In this document: piece by piece, positions 15,509 to 16,191 of the stretch
How the letters are laid out: every line of letters begins with the position of its first letter
How positions within the stretch are numbered: position 1 is the stretch's first letter
Origin: Candidatus Muiribacterium halophilum
GTDB lineage: Bacteria > Muiribacteriota > Muiribacteriia > Muiribacteriales > Muiribacteriaceae
Direction of reading: 5' to 3'
Assembly (NCBI GenBank): GCA_023228995.1
Contig: JALOAD010000066.1
Location: 1 to 16,191 of the forward strand
Length of the DNA stretch: 16,191 bases
The notes under the pieces: generated by a model
Database searches by the model: none
What the model saw: the letters and a program-made list of their open reading frames with translations, nothing else
Told to the model about the DNA's origin: nothing
Program-made: the position numbers and the translations under genes

Positions 15509-15760
15509 TTTTTATTATTTATATAACTAAAATTACCGTCAACCTTTTTGTTGCTGAATTTAGTTTTATTGTTTGTCATTTCGTTTGATTTTTTAAAATC
15601 TCTTTTTCTATTTGTTTTTTAATTTATCTAACTTAATCTCGATTTCATATTTTTTTAATCTTTAGATTATATTTTTTTAAAACCCTTACTCTTTTGTTTT
15701 TATACCGGTATATTTTGAATTCGTAAACCATTGATACAAAAACCGTGCCATGTAAGAACT

Positions 15761-15865
15761 GTTATTTCTCAGCTAATCCTGAGCAAATAATTTATACTAT
15801 GTATAAAGTTATTGTTAAAACTTTGTTTTACCAAGTTATTTTCCAGTACTTACTAAAATTATTAA
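15761..15865 (-). repeat. second tandem hairpin array, related to 2367-2466
   Basis: Read on the minus strand, four stem-loops follow each other. The first is TTTTAGT/ACTGGAAA with two T:G pairs. The second is GTAAAAC with AAA loop and GTTTTAAC. The third is TTTATAC/GTATAAA with ATA loop. The fourth is CTCAG/CTGAG. AATAAC linkers complement 15835-15840, 15808-15813 and 15761-15766, and the final one runs into AG as in the other array. The second hairpin plus linkers matches 2384-2418 at 31 of 35 positions. Two of the four differences exchange a T:A for an A:T pair (2395 with 2407), keeping the stem intact. It lies upstream of the defence operon promoter on the same strand. Confidence 0.72.
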
Positions 15866-15957
15866 TGAAACAGATAATATCAAGTGTATTTGGGTTAAAG
15901 TGAGTGCTGGACAAGTCATAAGCTATGATCTATGAAAACCGGGGAAAGAGTGAAGCT

Positions 15958-15977
15958 GTGAAAAGTGAGATAGTGAG
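15958..15977. repeat. AGTGA-rich short repeat, right copy
   Basis: GTGAAAAGTGAGATAGTGAG matches the block at 961-979 except for one extra base and one substitution, in the same orientation. The two copies bracket the whole defence gene set from the nuclease to the helicase. Confidence 0.6.
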
Positions 15978-16017
15978 AGGGTTTGTAGATATAAACGAAA
16001 AAAAATAAAAAAACTGG

Positions 16018-16075
16018 ATTCCCGAATTCTCGGGAATGACAGATCAAAAACTGGATTCCTGAAATGGTCAGGAAT
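16018..16075. repeat. two tandem 37-base hairpin repeats
   Basis: Each unit begins AAACTGG. Unit 1 has an 8-bp stem ATTCCCGA/TCGGGAAT (16018-16025 and 16030-16037). Unit 2 has ATTCCTGA/TCAGGAAT (16055-16062 and 16068-16075). The one stem difference is a compensated C:G to T:A change. This style, a TGGATTCCCG inverted repeat ending GGAATGAC, is a widespread dispersed intergenic repeat type in bacteria. Confidence 0.75.
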
Positions 16076-16142
16076 TGTATAATAGAAATAGAGGAAAAAT
16101 AGAATAAATACTTAAGGAGATATGTTAAAATAAAAATGGAAT

Positions 16143-16191
16143 ATGAGGAAGATGAAAAAGTCTGATCAGGAATTGATCTTAAAGATCAAGT
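16143..16191 (+). CDS. possible start of an ECF-type sigma factor gene (partial)
   Basis: The last 49 bases hold an open frame starting at 16143 or at 16152 that reads MKKSDQELILKIK and runs off the window. The ELILKIK pattern shortly after the start resembles the first helix of extracytoplasmic-function sigma factors, but 13 residues cannot prove it. Ribosome-site spacing is poor for both ATGs: AAGGAG at 16114-16119 is 22 or more bases away. It may be the edge of the defence island. Confidence 0.3.
   Translation, partial: MRKMKKSDQELILKIK

Larger units (their letters stand above)
15509..16191. other. 680-base gene-poor region rich in short repeats
   Basis: This stretch has no ORF above about 30 codons except the possible gene start at its right edge. 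It holds a very T-rich plus strand (15541-15700), a 12-base palindrome TATACCGGTATA (15701-15712), the minus-strand hairpin array (15761-15865), the AGTGA repeat (15958-15977) and two structured 37-base repeats (16018-16075). On the minus strand, 15731 down to 15505 contains a chain of very short frames with ATGA overlaps, which may be a decayed gene or chance. Confidence 0.6.

Noticed and set aside
15656-15680. possible intrinsic terminator (TAATC/GATTA stem plus T-run)
   Set aside because: Only a 5-bp AT-rich stem in DNA that is T-rich everywhere; no gene upstream on the plus strand needs it.

Overview
The window is AT-rich bacterial DNA with short intergenic gaps, clear Shine-Dalgarno sequences (AGGAG-like, 5-9 bases before starts) and TATAAT-type -10 boxes. 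TGA is used as a normal stop. No host marker gene is complete, so I cannot name the organism; an AT-rich anaerobe-like bacterium is only a guess. Almost every recognisable gene belongs to a defence or toxin-antitoxin-like family, so this is a defence island.

Layout, left to right. (1) 1-167: AT-rich hairpins and one copy of a GGGGTC-type repeat. (2) 168-832, minus strand: an overlapping HEPN/minimal nucleotidyltransferase pair. (3) 1113-2339, plus strand: a single nuclease-like gene with a PD-(D/E)xK signature and its own promoter. It is followed by a four-hairpin tandem array and an expanded copy of the GGGGTC repeat. (4) 2621-3083, minus strand: an overlapping DUF4160/DUF2442 pair. (5) 3280-15448, minus strand: a long collinear gene set. 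In transcription order it holds a PLD-like/SNF2 helicase, a DUF4391 protein, a 44-residue small protein (absent from a 60-codon-cutoff ORF list), a DUF6119/TIGR04141 protein, an Abi-alpha (DUF4393) protein, a type III DNA methyltransferase (Mod), a type III restriction subunit (Res) and a GIY-YIG/DUF4357 protein. (6) 15449-16191: the helicase promoter, a decayed or chance chain of small ORFs, a second four-hairpin array on the minus strand, short dispersed repeats, and the first codons of a possible sigma-factor gene running off the end.

How the parts may work together: Mod and Res are a complete type III restriction-modification pair. The helicase and DUF4391 protein are translationally coupled upstream and probably belong to the same extended system. 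DUF6119 plus Abi-alpha look like a visibly more AT-rich cassette placed inside that operon. The GIY-YIG protein is the last gene.

The least explained signal is the pair of tandem hairpin arrays at 2367-2466 (plus strand) and 15761-15865 (minus strand). Stem sequences differ from hairpin to hairpin, while the small loops and an AATAAC linker recur. G:U pairs and one compensatory base-pair swap between the arrays indicate selection on RNA or single-stranded DNA structure.
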